A stretch of DNA of 64,000 nt from Micrasema longulum (Eukaryota > Arthropoda > Insecta > Trichoptera > Brachycentridae): positions 79,983 to 143,982 of the forward strand of contig JAGVSM010000930.1 in assembly GCA_022494885.1 (NCBI GenBank), read 5' to 3'. A program made the position numbers and the translations under genes. This document shows positions 40,985-50,049 of the stretch, one piece after another. Below the pieces are notes generated by a model. That model did not search any database and was not told where the DNA came from. It saw nothing but the letters and a program-made list of their open reading frames with translations. How positions within the stretch are numbered: position 1 is the stretch's first letter; each line of letters begins with the position of its first letter.

Positions 40985-41970
40985 TATTATTTATTTCACT
41001 TACGCATAATTGATGAATAATATCTAAACCAAACTTTACGGCATTTTGGGTAGCATTACAGCGTTCATACATCATCAGAGTTGATGTAATTAAAGTAAGG
41101 TTTTATGTAACATTATGTACATAAGATTTGTAGCGTGTCGTAATCGTTACTATATGATTTCCGCTTATTAATCTAAACTCTGAGTTGTTTCACAAGTGCA
41201 CAAGTTCACAAGCATAAGACTGGTCTTACTTTATTGTATCAAAATTTATTATTGCAATTCGCTGGATTTTATTAAGATATGGAAATAACTGTGATGTTTT
41301 CTTTATTATTGTAAATTTTAACTTTGAAATACAACGCAGGTATAAAAAAAACCTTTTAACGTCAATGGGTGGTGTCACTTTTTCAACATCAATAGGTGGT
41401 CCCTTTACATATTTAAAACTAATTTCTACCTAAAATATTGGTAAATGCTTTGAAAAGCAGGCCAAACTTCAGCACAATAGGGGCCGGAAGTCGGGACGCC
41501 ATCTTGTGTTGGCGCTTAAAAGCTTCGAATATAACTTTTGAAAAACAAATTGACGCGAGTCTACAGCTTGCAGTTAAGGCTACAAGGGAAAGCTTTGTTG
41601 GTTCAAGACATACTTTATTTTGTATGGAACCGTTTTACTTTCAATCTACTCGTATTACGAGAACAACCTTCATCCCATTCCCCCGTCTGAAATTACTTTC
41701 AGGTCTTTCAAAGCGTGTACGCGTAGGAAATATTATTTTTGAAAACGTATTTATTTTTCTTTCGTACGTTAAACTTGAGTTACAATTTATAAAAGAACGT
41801 GGTTCGTGAATTTGTACGTCTTTTTCCGTGGAAATAAGCTTGGTTTTAAAGAAATGCGAGTTGATATCTTTCTGAATACGTTTTCCCATAATGACAAGCA
41901 CGTGACATTACATTTGGTACGTAGCACGTAGCACATGTTTTCAAAGTTTTCACATATTTTTAACTATGGC
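40985..41970. other. Unassigned, with an unsupported 123-codon open stretch
   Basis: An open frame at 41438-41809 (plus) has a balanced composition but no family motif and no evident splice or promoter context. It is not called as a gene. 41050-41090 weakly repeats 2660-2700. Confidence 0.4.
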
Positions 41971-41974
41971 AATT

Positions 41975-42415
41975 TTTATACTTCTTCTTTTACCCGGTAG
42001 TTAATTCAACAATGTTTGAGAATGTCCAAAGCATTTGGAGATACTCAAACAAAAAAAACTAAAAAATTGTTTTCAGGCGTTGCCTAGTAGGTGATTTGGT
42101 TCAGCCGGATGAATCTTACCCACGTGATAAAAGTTTCAGCTCTTTTACTTCACAAAAGTCAACAGATGGAAGAGTTGAGGAAATGTGGGTTTTCAAACAT
42201 GGGCTGAATGGTGAATGTTACACAGTGTGTAAAGTGGCCACTTAAACCAGCCAATGACAGGTCATAAGCCCTGTAAATGGCTAGACTTCCATATTCCCTT
42301 CTCAAAAACGTTTTCCCTGTCTGTTGAAATAAATTTAAATAAGAATAACTCCCTAGGGAGGAAACCCAGCCAGTCAGCAAGCATTTGGACATACCCAAAC
42401 ATTGTTGTCATGATT
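41975..42415. mobile_element. MITE family A, long copy with both outer ends
   Basis: It begins cttcttttacccggtagtta, then caacaatgtttgagaatgtc. It ends tttggacatacccaaacatt and gttg, the complement of the start. All inner right-arm boxes are present (aaagtttcagctcttttact; ggtcataagccctgtaaatg; ttttccctgtctgttgaaat). A compound SINE begins at its right edge. Confidence 0.75.
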
Positions 42416-42595
42416 TAATGTTGACCTTCCCAAGAGTCGAACCCGGAACCTCAACAAGCATGGTAGGCGAACGCGCAAACCACTTCACTTTGAAGCTAAA
42501 TTATCTCCATTCGATTTCCTTATTCGTTCTATTCGATTATGGCCATATTTCACTCACAGAACTGTATTCTTAATCAGCCCGGACACGAAAAGATA
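42412..42595 (-). mobile_element. Compound SINE (minus strand)
   Basis: The tRNA-like part with B-box complement agagtcgaacccggaacctc (42433) is followed, in plus coordinates, by the complement of the 5' module: ttcactcacagaactgtatt and ccggacacg (42548-42589). It has the same order as 4495-4830. The tail is lost at the MITE border. Confidence 0.6.
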
Positions 42596-42599
42596 CATT

Positions 42600-43085
42600 G
42601 AAGTTCAGTTATAATTAATGATTTTGATAAAATTATCAATGAAACTTCTTGGTTTAGTTTATTTTATTTTTTTAAATTCATTAATTTTATAAAAATTACA
42701 TGTTTTTGTAAAATTCTAAACATATCTACTTTTACACATCTAGTAAATGTTATCACTGTAACTCTCCAAAAAAAGAGACTAACTCATGTGCTTGGTTTAG
42801 TTTTATTTTTTCTCATTTTGACCAACGAGCGCTTTTGCCTAAGTAGGCATCTTCAAGACTGGTGAACTGTTTACAACGTTTACAGCTTTTATACTAGTCT
42901 TAACACATTTTGGAGATAAGAAGATCAAACAAGTATTTTGGCAGAGGCCAGAAAACATAAATATTTACAACTAGTTTGCTAAACAGTTCATTTTTGGGAG
43001 TTTTTAGACCGGAATTGGGATTAAGCTTGGAAAAGAACACATGGCGAAATACAACAAAGTGGGAAATGCGAATTTTAACAGATAA
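42600..43085 (-). mobile_element. Penelope-like repeat, interrupted by a LINE tail
   Basis: The minus strand matches 30310-30590, including gaagatgcctacttaggc and aaagcgctcg (hammerhead-like hairpin), ttatctccaaaatgtgtta and caaaaatgaactgtttagca. Insertion of 42661-42790 splits its end. The end sequence (gataattttatcaaaatcaa) reappears in plus orientation at 43270-43320, so the repeat is present as an inverted pair. Confidence 0.55.
42661..42790 (-). mobile_element. LINE 3' tail nested in the Penelope-like repeat
   Basis: A 130-base insert equal to 19916-20050, flanked by a 13-base direct repeat CTTGGTTTAGTTT (42648-42660 and 42791-42803). The empty arrangement is seen, on the other strand, at 30530-30560. 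Duplication length and A-rich end indicate target-primed reverse transcription. Confidence 0.75.
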
Positions 43086-43339
43086 AGTTAGCACAATACT
43101 TTGCTTTTTTGACAGGGAAGTTTACATACCTATAGATGAATGACGAAATATTTTAAGATACGTACCTATCTAGAGAATACATTTGTTTATGGAATGACAT
43201 TTTGATAGTCAATTTTATGTTAATTATATTATTTTAGTTGTAAATAATTCAATCAAACTAAACCATGAAGTTTCGTTGATAATTTTATCAAAATCAATAA
43301 CTATGGAGTTTTATCCAAGAAATATCAACAAAAAACATC

Positions 43340-43893
43340 AATATAAATTATAATTGTTTGTCTTAGCTTTGTAGCCATGTAGTTTTCTTTTGTTCTTTTT
43401 GACGTTGTTCCTTTTGTTCAGTTTCTTGTACATATTATAATTATAATTATAACGGACTCAGTATTGATGTAGACATTTTTAACTGCACTTTGGATTTGTA
43501 CAGAAAATTTCTTCATGGGGTCGATTATTTGGCATAGTTGCTGAATGTGCATCTTGAGTGGTTTATGCTATGTATATGTGCCGCGTGTAATGTATATGTT
43601 TGTGTATGTTTTATATGTGCGTTCACGTGTGTGCGTGGATGGCTCGGAGTGTACATTCGGCATTTTTATTTATTTTTATTTATTACCTCCATGGAAAACG
43701 CAAATGTCACCAATTATTCTTTTCTCACTTAAAATTATTATTTATTTTTTTGTCACATTTAATGTTTATATCTTTTTAATTTATGAAAACTTAATTGGTC
43801 TATTTATGTTAAAAAAATGTTGTTTTTAATACTAATTTTGTATGACTGTATGTTTTCTGAATAAAATAAAATAAAATAAAATAAATAAAATAA
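43340..43893 (+). mobile_element. Probable LINE 3' UTR with (AAATA)n tail
   Basis: The stretch ends gttttctgaataaaataaaa with about seven AAATA/AATAA units (43858-43893). No coding part is recognised upstream, so the assignment rests on the tail alone. Confidence 0.35.
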
Positions 43894-43929
43894 AATATGT
43901 TTCTCCATACAACTGTTGTTATTGCCTTA

Positions 43930-45165
43930 GGCCCTATAAAAATAATTCAAACAAACCATCACGCCGTAGGCAAAGAGGATAGAACGCCATATCACTCTAT
44001 CTTTACGGACAGACCTTGCTTCCTCTACATTCATACATCTTCTCATGCACGCACGCCGATTATTACTACTCTTGACATGTCCATCTTCGGACTTGATCGT
44101 GCCATGTCTTTCTCGATCTTCCACGTTTTTTGCATCCGTCATAGATGCTTTAAGCCGTTCTTTCGCCGTCCATTTGCTCTACATGTCCAAACCGACGCAG
44201 ATTCTGTCGCTAATGCAAGTCTCAGCCTTACCCAGTTCACGGATCTCGACATTTGTGCACCTATCATACATCGTTTTACCACTCATTCGCCTGAGGGATC
44301 GCATTTCGATAGCATTCAACCTACTTTCATCATCATTTTTCCAATTCCATACTTCGCTCCCACACATTAGAGTTGGCACTAGAACTCCGTTGTGAACTGC
44401 TAGTTTAGTCTCCTGCGATAAATATTTGTTTGTCAAAGTAGATTTCAGTGCACCGTTCACCCTGTTCCCGGCACTCACCCTCCTTTCAATATCTTTCTCG
44501 GCCTTTCCGTCTCTAGTAAACATTCTTCCCAGGTACACAATTTTTTCTACCTGATTCAGAATATCTCTGTTCACACTGATCTCACATTTAGTTATAATAT
44601 CATCCCTTTCAAAAACCATCACTTTTGATTTATACACATTCACAAGCAAATCGCTTTTCTTGCATACATCGTAGACTTTTGTTACCAAGAATTGCAGGTC
44701 TTCTTTGCTGCTAGCAAGAAACACGGCATCATCCGCATACAGAAGACAGTTAACAGTTATACCACTCATTTTTGCTCCCATTCTTAAATCTTTCAGTTCT
44801 TTCATACAGTTATCGATACATATGTTGAATAACCACGGTGACATTACACATCCTTGTTTGACTCCTTTTGGAATATTAAACCACGATGTGAATGACCCAT
44901 TCACCTTCACACATGCTGTGCTGTCCTTATGCAGTGACGCAATAGCCCTTGTCAGGTTACCATTCACTCCATACTCCGATAAAATCTTCCACAATTTATC
45001 TCTGTCAACTCTATCAAATGCCTTTTGCAGATGAACAAATGCGCAGAAAAGTTTCTGGTGTTTAGCCAGAAACTTTTTTGTCATATTTCGCAGAGCAAAT
45101 ATTTGATCCATACATCCTTTTCCATTCATAAATCCACTTTGTATATCCCAAACTCTATATTTAAT
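43930..45165 (-). mobile_element. LINE-D copy with the most complete reverse transcriptase
   Basis: The minus strand runs from the RT fingers (RVWDIQSGFMNGKGC) at 45165 to the 3' terminus tacggcgtgatggtttgttt at about 43950. A frameshift near 44180 separates the main frame from the C-terminal SRNNRRACMRRCMNVEEARS part. The endonuclease is missing. The (TTTG)-type tail matches the copy at 1573. Confidence 0.8.
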
Positions 45166-45195
45166 TACTTTTCCAATTCCATGCTTCACTCCCAT
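44179..45195 (-). CDS. LINE-D reverse transcriptase, 338-residue open frame
   Basis: RT motifs in order: QSGFMNGKGCMDQIFALRNM (residues 19-38), motif A region AFVHLQKAFDRVDR (52-65), IPKGVKQGCVMSPWLFN motif B (108-124), YADD motif C (153-156), then KSKVMVFERD and NGVLVPTLMCGSEVWNW. In motif A the catalytic aspartate of FVDLQKAFD-type sequences is a histidine (H55), so the enzyme would be dead even if complete. The first dozen residues (MGVKHGIGKVI) come from a different LINE-D piece joined at 45165 and are not authentic. It ends at a frameshift-induced stop. Confidence 0.8.
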   Translation of the reverse strand: MGVKHGIGKVIKYRVWDIQSGFMNGKGCMDQIFALRNMTKKFLAKHQKLFCAFVHLQKAFDRVDRDKLWKILSEYGVNGNLTRAIASLHKDSTACVKVNGSFTSWFNIPKGVKQGCVMSPWLFNICIDNCMKELKDLRMGAKMSGITVNCLLYADDAVFLASSKEDLQFLVTKVYDVCKKSDLLVNVYKSKVMVFERDDIITKCEISVNRDILNQVEKIVYLGRMFTRDGKAEKDIERRVSAGNRVNGALKSTLTNKYLSQETKLAVHNGVLVPTLMCGSEVWNWKNDDESRLNAIEMRSLRRMSGKTMYDRCTNVEIRELGKAETCISDRICVGLDM

Positions 45196-45252
45196 ACATT
45201 AAAGTTGGCACTAGAACTCCATTGTGAACTGCAAGTTTTGCCTCCTGCGATA
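45166..45252 (-). mobile_element. LINE-D fragment fused head-on to another copy
   Basis: ccatgcttcactcccataca, ttaaagttggcactagaact and aactgcaagttttgcctcct duplicate 44344-44412. They are out of order relative to the neighbouring copy, showing rearrangement or independent insertion. Confidence 0.65.
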
Positions 45253-45286
45253 AACATTACAATAATTAAATAAACAAATAATATTG

Positions 45287-45865
45287 TAAACTTATAATAT
45301 TAGAAATCAAACACGGATTTGAGTCTACTGAACACTTTATTTTATTTTTACAAATATAAAAATCTTTTATAATCTTCAAATTCGTTTGAAAATGCCCTAA
45401 CAAGGCGAAACAACTGTTACGAAGTTTTCATTTTAACTAACTAACTAACTAACCATCACGCCATTTCCCCGGAGGGGTAGGCAGAGAGGATAGAACGCCA
45501 CACCATCCTGTCCTGGCACACTTCCTTTGCTTCCTTCACATTCATACATCTTCTCATGCACGCACGTCGATTATTCCGACTTTTCACATGACCACTTTCA
45601 AGAATTTGTTGCACTTGATCATGCCACGTCTTTCTCGGCCTTCCTCGACTTCTACAACCAGACACATTCGCATCATAAATCTTTTTAGCCGTTCTTTTAT
45701 CATTCATTCGCTCCACATGACTGAACCATCGCAAAAGACCTTTCTTAATTTTGTCGATAATGCTTAACTCAGCCTTGCATTCTGCTCTAATTTCGACATT
45801 AAAATGTAAAAATAAAATAAAGTCTTCAGTAGACTCGAATCAGTGTTTGATTTCTAATATTATAA
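45287..45865. repeat. Inverted repeat pair flanking a LINE-D copy
   Basis: taatattagaaatcaaacac, gagtctactga and ttattttatttttaca (45296-45353) recur inverted at 45794-45860 (taaaaataaaataaagtctt; agtagactcgaatcagtgtt; tttctaatattataagta). On the left arm's inner side is aaaatgccctaacaaggcga followed by aacaactg, a hairpin plus GAAA resembling the Penelope-like motif at 30.5 kb. Confidence 0.6.
45440..45795 (-). mobile_element. LINE-D copy, 3' part, with (TTAG)n tail
   Basis: On the minus strand 45734-45456 encodes MRWFSHVERMNDKRTAKKIY, GRPRKTWHDQVQQILE and RRACMRRCMNVKEAKEVCQD, ending SAYPSGEMA-stop, without breaks for 92 codons. Five TTAG units follow (45441-45460). It is the closest relative of the copy at 1-136. 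Confidence 0.85.
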
Positions 45866-46289
45866 GTATAAATATGGAGTTCTACAAAATAAACACCAAA
45901 TCAATCAATAAATAATATTGTGTTGGGTTTTGGGCAAGAAATTATCATTTCATGACAATTTTTAGATGTAAAAATGTTTCTAATCTCATCGTTTATAGAA
46001 AATGTGAATATCCTCTGTAAAACTCGACTGTTATTACATTTTGTTGACATTTCTCACAAACATTCCACTTTACAGAAATATTTCGGTCTCACGGTTAGTA
46101 GTTGTGATGTTTAAATAGATCTTAAGATGTTTAAGCCGTTTCGTGTATTTATAACACACATATTCAAATAAATATAATCCCTCCTTGGAACCTAATGACC
46201 CGATAAAAGCTGTTGAAATAGAGATTATGAGATGGAAAATTCAAAACTCATCTCAAAAGTTGAAAATGTGAAATAAAATGAGCTTGTGG

Positions 46290-46395
46290 TCCCGTGACTG
46301 GTGTCGCTGATTCGCAGATCAGAGGTCCGAGGTGCGTAGCCCACTCTACCCCAAATGGGTCGTGTAATAAGTCGGTGAAAACGGCCTCCGTAATG
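46290..46395 (+). mobile_element. SINE family 3
   Basis: gtggtcccgtgactggtgtc, gcagatcagaggtccgaggt and tagcccactctaccccaaat, with gaaaacggcc near the end, match 29600-29705 (inverted) and 63378-63505. Confidence 0.6.
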
Positions 46396-46454
46396 GAAAT
46401 ATTTAAGAAAATTATAAGAACAAATAATAATATTGTTTGTTTTTATTAATATCC

Positions 46455-46590
46455 CTACAGAGATGAGGTAGAATTTTTTCAAATTCAGGATTATGGATAT
46501 TCGAGCGTTTACAGGGCTTATGACCTGTCATTGGCTGGGTTAAGTGGCCACTTTACGTACTACAACATTCCCCATTCCGCTTATTAGCGA
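46455..46590. mobile_element. MITE family A, left-arm fragment
   Basis: tccctacagagatgaggtag, acagggcttatgacctgtca and ttggctgggttaagtggcca are recognised. It is truncated after ccattccgc. Confidence 0.65.
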
Positions 46591-46823
46591 ATATCGACAC
46601 AGGTAACATTTTTGATTTTTGTATATATGTTATTAAATGAGAAACCATTCACAAGCGTGTTGAAGCGCCATCGTTGTATTGATATTGAAGTTAAGTATTT
46701 TTAATTAGCATATTACTTTATTTTTATGTATTTAAGACTCTTCCGAGTTAAATTAAGTACTAGTAATCGCCTGCAGATGACTCTGCAATTTATTTTTACT
46801 TATATTTTGACCAGATCTTATTC

Positions 46824-46957
46824 CACAACATTATTTTTGGTACGTGTATTTTGTACATACACAAATCTGGATTTCTCCCAAGGGGGAGTAGGTATAGTAG
46901 GGGGAGAAATCCAGATTTGTGTATGTACAAAATACACGTACCAAAAATAATGTTGTG
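46824..46957. repeat. Perfect inverted repeat, 56-bp arms, 22-base loop
   Basis: The left arm 46824-46879 (starts cacaacattatttttggtac, ends gatttctccc) equals the reverse complement of 46902-46957 base for base. The loop holds gggggagtaggtatagtagg. No other copy exists in the window and no target duplication is evident. The lack of mismatches implies recent origin or maintenance by gene conversion. Confidence 0.9.
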
Positions 46958-47044
46958 TAATAATATTGTTGTATGACTGTCATATTTTTATATTATTTTT
47001 CAAACTCAATAAAATGACAACCGATATCTTTATTCACTTAGCAT

Positions 47045-47605
47045 CCTCTTTTCAAATCCGTTGGTGCATAGATCACTGAATTAGTAAATTGGCAGCTTGG
47101 TTCGATAATCTGTTACATTAAGGTAAGGTTATCAGTTCAAAAAATAGTTTAAATCAATATTTTACGCCACCCTGCTAGGAATCGAACCCGAGATCTCATG
47201 AATGGTATGCAAACACTTCAACCACTACATAAATTAATTTAATAATTTAATTTTTAAAGTTCTCGTATACTTTTTATTTCAAACTTTTGTTTTATTTAAA
47301 CTTTTTTTTTTAAAAAATATTATGTTATATAATTTTTAGGCTTGATTATTGTTCCTTAGTTTTGAGTGCAAATATGTAGTTTAAAAAATATCAAACCTTA
47401 TATGTTTATATTATAAATTTGTAAAAGGCAATTATGCCGTGTATGTTAATAAATAAAAATAATAAAATAAAAAATAAGGAGGCGGACATATTTGCACTCG
47501 ATTTCTTTATTCAGGATTTTTACATGAGAGCAGCCATCGAGTCGAAAACAAGTGTTTCACTCACCGAACTGTATTTTTAATCCGGTCAGAAGCAGAGAAC
47601 ACGGG
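47045..47605 (-). mobile_element. Compound SINE, modules separated
   Basis: The tRNA-like part with tail complement (ccgttggtgcatagatcact; ggaatcgaacccgagatctc) covers 47045-47225. The complement of the 5' module (gcagccatcgagtcgaaaac, cactcaccgaactgtatttt) lies at 47529-47580. About 300 bases of AT-rich DNA separate them, probably a later insertion. Confidence 0.5.
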
Positions 47606-47758
47606 GGTATTTTAATTCAATCGTGCAGAAAAATCTATGTAAATGTTAATTTTATAGCAATAATTAGAGATGAAATATTATTTGATATTGAAGTGAGAAA
47701 AAGAACCATTAATAATTTAATCATGAAACGTGGCAGGAAAAAATAATTAAAAGAACAA

Positions 47759-48055
47759 ATGGAATTACTTTATATTTTCCTTAAGCCGGGGCCTCGCAGG
47801 CAAGGAATTAGTTACAAGGGACGTGCAATACAAAATGTGGCAGTAAAGCCTTCTCGAAGGCTTTTGTCTCTCGGACAAAAGGCAGTTTTGGCTGATGGAC
47901 CATTAATCTCCCAACACGAGATGTGCCAACGTGCGGCCCGGGGTTGTTCGAGGTTGGGGGTTGAAGGAAGGGGTTATGCAGAGAACGCGCCAGAGGGTTG
48001 CCAGAACGGAACAATCTATTTATCTAAATTTGCAGCCAGCCCTGGAACTTTGTAG
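47759..48055 (+). other. GC-richer block with a 98-codon open stretch, unidentified
   Basis: Base composition rises sharply between 47780 and 48050. A frame is open on both strands (98 codons plus; 68 codons minus at 47808-48014), so strand cannot be decided. The plus product (KPGPRRQGISYKGRAIQNV and onward) matches nothing I know. Candidates are an exon, a piece of a mobile element or a non-coding transcript. No clear splice signals bound it. Confidence 0.35.
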
Positions 48056-48224
48056 GAGGTGTTATGTCTTAATTGAATTTTAGACAATAAGTTATTGATG
48101 ATGTCGGGCATCAATCAAAATTTAAATTACTACAAGCTTATTATGTACATAAAGACAAAGAAAAAGATTTTCCAAAATTGTTTTTTTTTTATATACTTAT
48201 TTTATGGTGCCATATATTATTTAT

Positions 48225-48540
48225 ATTCACTGTGTCCAGGCGGGTGAAGAATACGGATCTGTTTGTGAAATACTACAAGAATCCTCGACGAGTGATTTCG
48301 ACTTGACGGCTGCTCTTAGGTAAAAATCCCGAATAAGCGAATGAAACAGAGATGAGTTCGCTTCGTTGTGAAGTAGTCGGCGCTTTTAACTATCATTTTT
48401 GAGGTTCTGGGTTCGATTTCTGGCAGGATTGACTTAAAGTAAAATAAAATATAATTTTTCATGATACCAAATTAATTGAACGTAGTTATGCAGAAAACAG
48501 CCAGTCTACTTTTATGCCAAAAGCAGGAAACACCCACAGG
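48225..48540 (+). mobile_element. Compound SINE
   Basis: The 5' module gtgtccaggcgggtgaagaa, cctcgacgagtgatttcgac and ttgacggct (48231-48310) is followed after about 40 bases by a tRNA-like part with B-box-like tgggttcgatttctggcagg (48408) and a tail with aacgtagttatgcagaaaac. Confidence 0.65.
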
Positions 48541-48837
48541 ACTAGAAAAATCTTACGGTACTTTAAAAATCATTAAAACTGGTCAAATACAAAATCCGAT
48601 TCTTCTTTGTAATTAATAAAAAAACTAATTTATTCATTGTTTATCATTTCTCAAAGTCAAAAACATAAGAACTGTTGTGTAGATTTTATTATTCACTCTT
48701 CTGACAAAGGTGCGATTATCTCAGTTTTACTTTTCTATGGCTGTTGGCTGCTTTCTGCATTATTACGTTCAATTAAAAAATAAGGCAGTTACTTGTTCTC
48801 TCAGTAACTAGCCATTTATCATAATTATTTATCTATC
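48541..48837. other. Unassigned sequence
   Basis: No recognised gene. A TTTTATGCCAAAAGCAGG-like fragment near 48515-48535 is echoed at 49955-49975. Confidence 0.4.
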
Positions 48838-49222
48838 CACACACATTGATGCATAGGGAACTGCATCGGTACTCCAATTGCAGCGTACCTGGATTACAAT
48901 GTTTGAGTATGTCCAAATGCTTGCAGACTGGCTGGATTTTCTCCCTAGGGAGTTGTTCATATTTAAATTATGGATAATAATCCCTTCTCAAAAACGTTTT
49001 CCCTCTCTGTTGAAATAAATTAAAAAGTACCTGGATTAATTTTATTACATGGAAGGTAAGCTCTTCATTCTTACGCTTAACGTACCTGTCCAGAAACAAT
49101 AAAATATTGATATGTAGAATCATCTTTAAAACCAGTATTACTCATCCAAGGAATCGAACCTAAGAGCATGCATCTCAAGCATGATTGGCGAATGCGCCAA
49201 CCACTACTCTACAAGCAGACCT
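48838..49222 (-). mobile_element. SINE family 1 interrupted by MITE A
   Basis: The tail complement (gatgcatagggaactgcatc, ccaattgcagcgtacctgga) precedes the insert. The remainder (tggaaggtaagctcttcatt, ccaaggaatcgaacctaaga, gcgccaaccactactctac) follows it. The B-box complement is at 49148. Confidence 0.75.
48897..49026. mobile_element. MITE A remnant nested in a SINE, 12-bp direct repeat
   Basis: A 130-base insert (caatgtttgagtatgtccaa, gactggctggattttctccc ... aaaacgttttccctctctgt, ending aaattaaaaa) lies between two copies of GTACCTGGATTA (48885-48896; 49027-49038). It lacks nearly all inner arms and one outer end. Confidence 0.75.
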
Positions 49223-49260
49223 TTTATCTGAATCTTTACAATCTTCTCAAAAAAATAATA

Positions 49261-49613
49261 ATTTAATAAAACCAGAGTACGTAACGGTAATCTCCTAGTT
49301 GCGTTTGGTTCGTACGAGATTTCGTACGAAATACGAGACCCCGGTTTTGTTGATCTTAGTTATGCAAAATCAGTTCTGTTAATACCCCTCTTCTCAAAGG
49401 AAGAATGATTTAATAGGAGCTTTTAGAACTTGAGTACGTAACGCTAATCTCCTAGTTGCGTTTGGTTCGTACGAAATACGAGACCTCGGTTTCGTTGAAT
49501 TTAGTTAGGCAAAATCAGTTCTTTTAAAGCCTCTCTTTTCAAAGAAAGAATGATTTAATAGGAGCTTTTAAAACTTGAGTACGTAACGCTAATCTCCTAG
49601 TTGCGTTTGGTTC
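49261..49613 (+). repeat. Tandem repeat, about 2.4 units of 145-157 bp
   Basis: gagtacgtaacg starts at 49275, 49432 and 49577. Each is followed by taatctcctagttgcgtttg and gttc. The first two units continue with cgtacgaaatacgagac and agttatgcaaaatcagttct/agttaggcaaaatcagttct. The first unit has about 12 extra bases (agatttcgtacg). Confidence 0.9.
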
Positions 49614-50045
49614 ACCAATAACATTACTAATGACCATTCTTACTGTATTTAGATATCCATTACTACAAGCCTCGCATATTATCATAACATAATATATATT
49701 TCTGAGCAAATGGTTATTTTTCTTCGGTATAATAAATCAAAGTATTGTTCGTTATTAGTCGGCAGCACACACGAAGTGATGGCTAGCTGGAGTGAAAGAA
49801 AAATAAATAACTGTACTTAAACCTAATATATTTTTAATATCAAAAACATTTTTCACTTTGTAGTAAGACATTTTACACTTATTTATAGAGGAAAGTACCC
49901 AGTACCCATATTACGAATATCATTTTGTTTTCATTATGTATAATTAAACGAAGTTATGCAAAAAGCAGCCAGCCATAAAAAAGTGAAACTGAGATAATAG
50001 CACCGTTGTGAAAAGAGTAAATAATCAAATATACACAAGAGAATC
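49614..50045. other. Unassigned sequence
   Basis: No recognised gene or repeat. Confidence 0.4.
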
Positions 50046-50049
50046 TCTA

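Noticed and set aside
41438..41809. 123-codon open frame as a gene
   Set aside because: It has no recognisable family, no splice or start context, and no base-composition change beyond local fluctuation.
49261..49613. CRISPR-like array
   Set aside because: Units are about 150 bp and fully repeated, with no spacer-repeat alternation or cas genes. The context is eukaryotic.
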